NCBI RefSeq assembly: GCF_002858765.1
Contig: NZ_PJRP01000011.1
Coordinates: 177,060 to 241,059 of the forward strand
Reading direction: 5' to 3'
Length of the DNA stretch: 64,000 nt
Source: Cupriavidus pauculus
GTDB lineage: Bacteria > Pseudomonadota > Gammaproteobacteria > Burkholderiales > Burkholderiaceae
Made by a program: the position numbers and the translations under genes. The notes below the pieces were generated by a model. It did no database searches. It was not told the DNA's origin and was given only the letters and a program-made list of their open reading frames with translations. Below, in pieces: positions 63,001 through 64,000 of this stretch; the stretch's first letter is position 1, and each line of letters opens with the position of its first letter.

Positions 63001-64000
63001 CGCTTCGAACTGGATGATGCGCTGTCCGCCCGGATCCGCCAGTTCGGCACCGAGCACGGCGTAACCCTGTTCATGACCGTCAGCGCCACGTTGTTCGCGC
63101 TGATGTACCGCTACAGCGGCCAACCGCTGCTGCGGCTGGGCTTCCCGGTGGCCAACCGCGTGCGGCCCGAACTGGAAGGGCTGATCGGCGCCTTCCTGAA
63201 CACACTGGTGCTCCAGTGCGAGATCGATGCGACGACCACGGTGGCCGACCTGTTCGCGCAGGTCAGGCGCGCAGCGGTGGAGGCACAGAACCATCAGGAC
63301 CTGCCATTCCACCAGTTGGTGGACGCGCTGCAGCCGCGCCGCAGCGCGGCGCATAGCCCGCTGTTCCAGGCGATGGTCAATGTGCAGCGCTGGCGCTTCC
63401 AGCAGACGCGTGACGTGGCCGGCCTGAACCTGACGTTCCTGCCCAATGACTCGCGGGCCACCAAGTTCGACCTGATGCTCGACGTGACCGATATCGACGC
63501 GCGGCTGGGTTGCATGCTGACGTACAGCACGGACCTGTTCGACCGCGATACCGTGGCGCGCATGGCCTCCCACTGGCTGCAGCTGCTGCGGGCAATGGTG
63601 TGCATGCCGGACAGCCGCGTCGCTGCGCTGCCGATGATCGATGCCGATGCCCGGATGGTCCTGCGCGGGATGGGCGCGCCGTCTGCGGCTGCGTCCCACG
63701 CGGTTGACACGCTGCATGCCCGCATCGAAGCCCACGCCGCCGACCGTCCGGACGCCGTGGCCGTGGTGTTCGAGGACGAACGGCTGACGTACGCCGAGTT
63801 GAACACCCGGGCCAACCGCCTGGCGCACGCGCTGATCGGCCGGGGTGTCGGCCCCGAGGTCAAGGTCGGCATTGCGGCGCGGCGCTCGGCGGAACTGGTG
63901 GTCGGGCTGCTGGCGATCCTCAAGGCGGGCGGGGCGTACGTGCCGCTGGACCCGGACTACCCGCCGGAACGCCTGGCCTACATGATCGAGGACAGCGGCA
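57028..64000 (+). CDS. FAAL-loaded nonribosomal peptide synthetase (partial, runs off the window)
   Basis: At least 2324 residues, open to the edge. Order: fatty-acyl-AMP ligase 1-575 (QYTSGSTAQPKG); carrier with phosphopantetheine Ser632 (GGSS); condensation 1 about 685-1120 (HHLVADG, His829-Gly835); adenylation 1 about 1150-1650 (YTSGSTGRPKG near 1308); carrier Ser1706 (GGHS); condensation 2 about 1755-2200 with HHIVSEG (1898-1904), Glu replacing the common Asp; adenylation 2 begins at about 2230. The loading pair attaches a fatty acid, so the product is a lipopeptide. Reading adenylation-1 pocket positions by eye gives D-V-W-H-F-G-R-I-N, serine-like only at the first four positions. Locus layout resembles taiwachelin/cupriachelin-type siderophores. 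Confidence 0.93.
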   Translation, partial: MKHSTGPTGGFADILTAHAETRADVVALRFLADQGDAVATLTYAQLARRARAIAAAMHAHAPPGERALLLFPSGPDYVAAFFGCLYAGIIAVPAYPPESARPQALARIVSILHDASPRLVLTTAALQPAIEAALQATGGTCRVMAVDAVDDAWADTYRPVPGTEPVAFLQYTSGSTAQPKGVMVTHDNLRANEAAIRHGFGIDAGDTIVSWLPLYHDMGLIGGLLQPIYSGVPVVLMSPQRFLQRPLCWLEAIAAYGGTVSGGPDFAYRLCAERIPDAAVAGLDLSRWRVAFSGSEPVRADTLRAFAERFASAGFQSTAVYPCYGLAEATLFVSGGQRGEGLRTLRLDRHALAEGHAVLADVQAGTPDDGEFTELADCGAVAPGHAIRIAHPDTGDACADGVMGEIWAAGDSIASGYWRNADATDAAFPERDGHRWLRTGDLGFVADGRLFIGGRQKDMIIVRGQNHYPQDVEAAVEREVEVVRKGRVAAFAITLDGEEGIGVAAEVGRGVQKLVPPQTLAAAIAQAAAQAHGEPARVVVLLQAGGMPKTSSGKLQRQACRRGWQDGNLDAYAVFENGRQAGAMNHVAPPATSTVATGLSAVEAAVAAIWSDVLQSPALQPTDNFFAVGGSSLAAARILARIDETLGVRLSLGLFFDAPELRAFAAAAGQAGASVGAAPGTNSARTHDVPADTPPRHGDFPLSPAQRRLWFLAQLEPASPAYHIAGALHVRGVLDRRALEAAFARLVQRHESLRTTFHEIDGEAVQRVHASLMPAITFEGASASASGVDEAGWIEHQMRSPFDLPAGPLLRVAVRVHDAGTATLVLTVHHLVADGWSMNVLVGEFSALYREACGAGAAGLPPLVQQYADHAVAEIARTGQAPLAGASRMEWWRSYLGDDHTPLAMPADFSPPARPQHRAGTLAFALPPALHAALRRCAERERVTLFMVLMAGFQVLLQRYCRQDAIRVGVPVANRYARQLESVIGFFVDTRVVHTVLGGAESFSALVQRIKAGQLDADRHGDVAFEQLVEALQPERGHDHHPLFQAMLNLQQRDLAPLRTLPDLAVEAVTQPVTHAKVGLYLNVEEDTEAGTLGATLHYASERFSAASMQGFRDNLLDLLQALADQPERPVGSHALASVTRREVVQAWSQGRALQAGEAWVHERIAAQAALAPDAVAVIDGAHRLHYGALDAQAIALACRLRAQGVGPDDRVAIVLGRGVQAVVAVLATLKAGAAYVPIDIEYPAGRRRDMLDDAAVTCVLTDAGHVAELAAQHGVPVLAVEDATAQSGPAMPPPATLAADHLAYVIYTSGSTGRPKGAANTHGALRSRLAWMQAEYGMGADDAVLFKTPFSFDVSVWEILLPLMSGGRVVVAAPAEHRDPQRLCELVRAHGVTTVHFVPSMLQLWIEEPGLAACSTLRRVFSGGEALSPALCVRVLHALPNVRFDNRYGPSEATINATWWRCDGATPALTRVPIGTPIPDSAVRILDARLNPVPPGVPGELYLGGEGVARGYMGRPAQTAERFVADPLATRPGARLYRTGDLARWREDGVIEYLGRIDDQVKLRGLRIELGEIEAQLQALPGITAAAVRVCGEPGRERLAGYVAAEAAEAAQDHARPAALRAALAQRLPDYMVPAVILVMPSLPRLPSGKIDRRALPDIGAEAPAGVRRLPQAPEALAIAGIWQQILQVPEVGLDDDFFALGGHSLLAMQVVSRVRAAFDVALPLRALFDAPVLEDFAACVCAAVEAGQPTDAPALVPVARDADLPLSHSQERMWFLWRSEPDGVAYNVGGAVRLTGTLDAPALQRALDALLLRHESLRTTFPAVGGVPVQRIAAAPDVRIAQVDLRGLPASGRPDALDRLADTEANTPFDLERGPLLRMTLVAEADAQHVLLVTIHHIVSEGWAMDVFAEEFATLYGAMVVGDDAIAALPPLPVQYADYAVWQRKWLASGERARQLDYWRTRLGNEHPVLELPSDRPRQAVQSTRGDIYRFELDDALSARIRQFGTEHGVTLFMTVSATLFALMYRYSGQPLLRLGFPVANRVRPELEGLIGAFLNTLVLQCEIDATTTVADLFAQVRRAAVEAQNHQDLPFHQLVDALQPRRSAAHSPLFQAMVNVQRWRFQQTRDVAGLNLTFLPNDSRATKFDLMLDVTDIDARLGCMLTYSTDLFDRDTVARMASHWLQLLRAMVCMPDSRVAALPMIDADARMVLRGMGAPSAAASHAVDTLHARIEAHAADRPDAVAVVFEDERLTYAELNTRANRLAHALIGRGVGPEVKVGIAARRSAELVVGLLAILKAGGAYVPLDPDYPPERLAYMIEDSG

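Overview
The window is GC-rich and Gram-negative, and it most resembles Cupriavidus or a close relative in the Burkholderiaceae. Three Bug-type tripartite-tricarboxylate binding receptors lie in a small-acid catabolic cluster, which is typical of that group. A lipopeptide siderophore-type NRPS locus (ECF sigma factor, phosphopantetheinyl transferase, MbtH, thioesterase, fatty-acyl-AMP ligase-loaded NRPS) closes the window. No rRNA, tRNA or CRISPR array was seen.

0-14.4 kb: a decayed short-chain dehydrogenase, a MalT-type LuxR regulator, a quinone oxidoreductase divergent from a frameshifted LysR regulator, and a SnoaL-like protein. Then comes an acid-catabolism set: an ActP-like symporter with its DUF485 partner, an acyl-CoA synthetase, an SDR, an APH-type kinase and an acyl-CoA dehydrogenase. 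In gene families this set resembles the levulinate/4-hydroxyacid (lva) route of Pseudomonas.

14.4-29.2 kb: two divergent operons. The minus-strand genes are a GntR regulator, MFS permease, KKCGH lyase, TauD-like dioxygenase and Bug receptor. The plus-strand genes are a HisD-like dehydrogenase, SDR, LacI regulator, 3-hydroxyacyl-CoA dehydrogenase-like protein, Bug receptor, LeuC/LeuD-like hydro-lyase, second KKCGH lyase and another Bug receptor. The intergenic region carries a GntR-like palindrome and a pair of LacI-type operators. The set reads as uptake and hydro-lyase/aldol-type cleavage of a branched di- or tricarboxylate that I cannot name.

29.2-54.4 kb: an AT-richer, scarred accessory (defence) island. 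It holds a giant exonuclease-RecQ-UvrD fusion, an HNH nuclease, several dead genes, and a translationally coupled trio (wHTH protein, KGGVGR ATPase, nitrilase-fold enzyme). It also holds an IS3-family element with an A6G frameshift site, a Kiwa system (kwaA/kwaB), two three-Cys-motif partner proteins with a Gp37/Gp68-type three-Cys protein, antitoxin remnants, and a wHTH/HNH-like protein between two diverged repeats. The trio is the best candidate for an undescribed system.

54.4-64 kb: the siderophore-type locus. A 20-bp perfect palindrome between the sigma factor and the phosphopantetheinyl transferase is a good candidate Fur operator. The NRPS runs off the right edge in its second amino-acid module.
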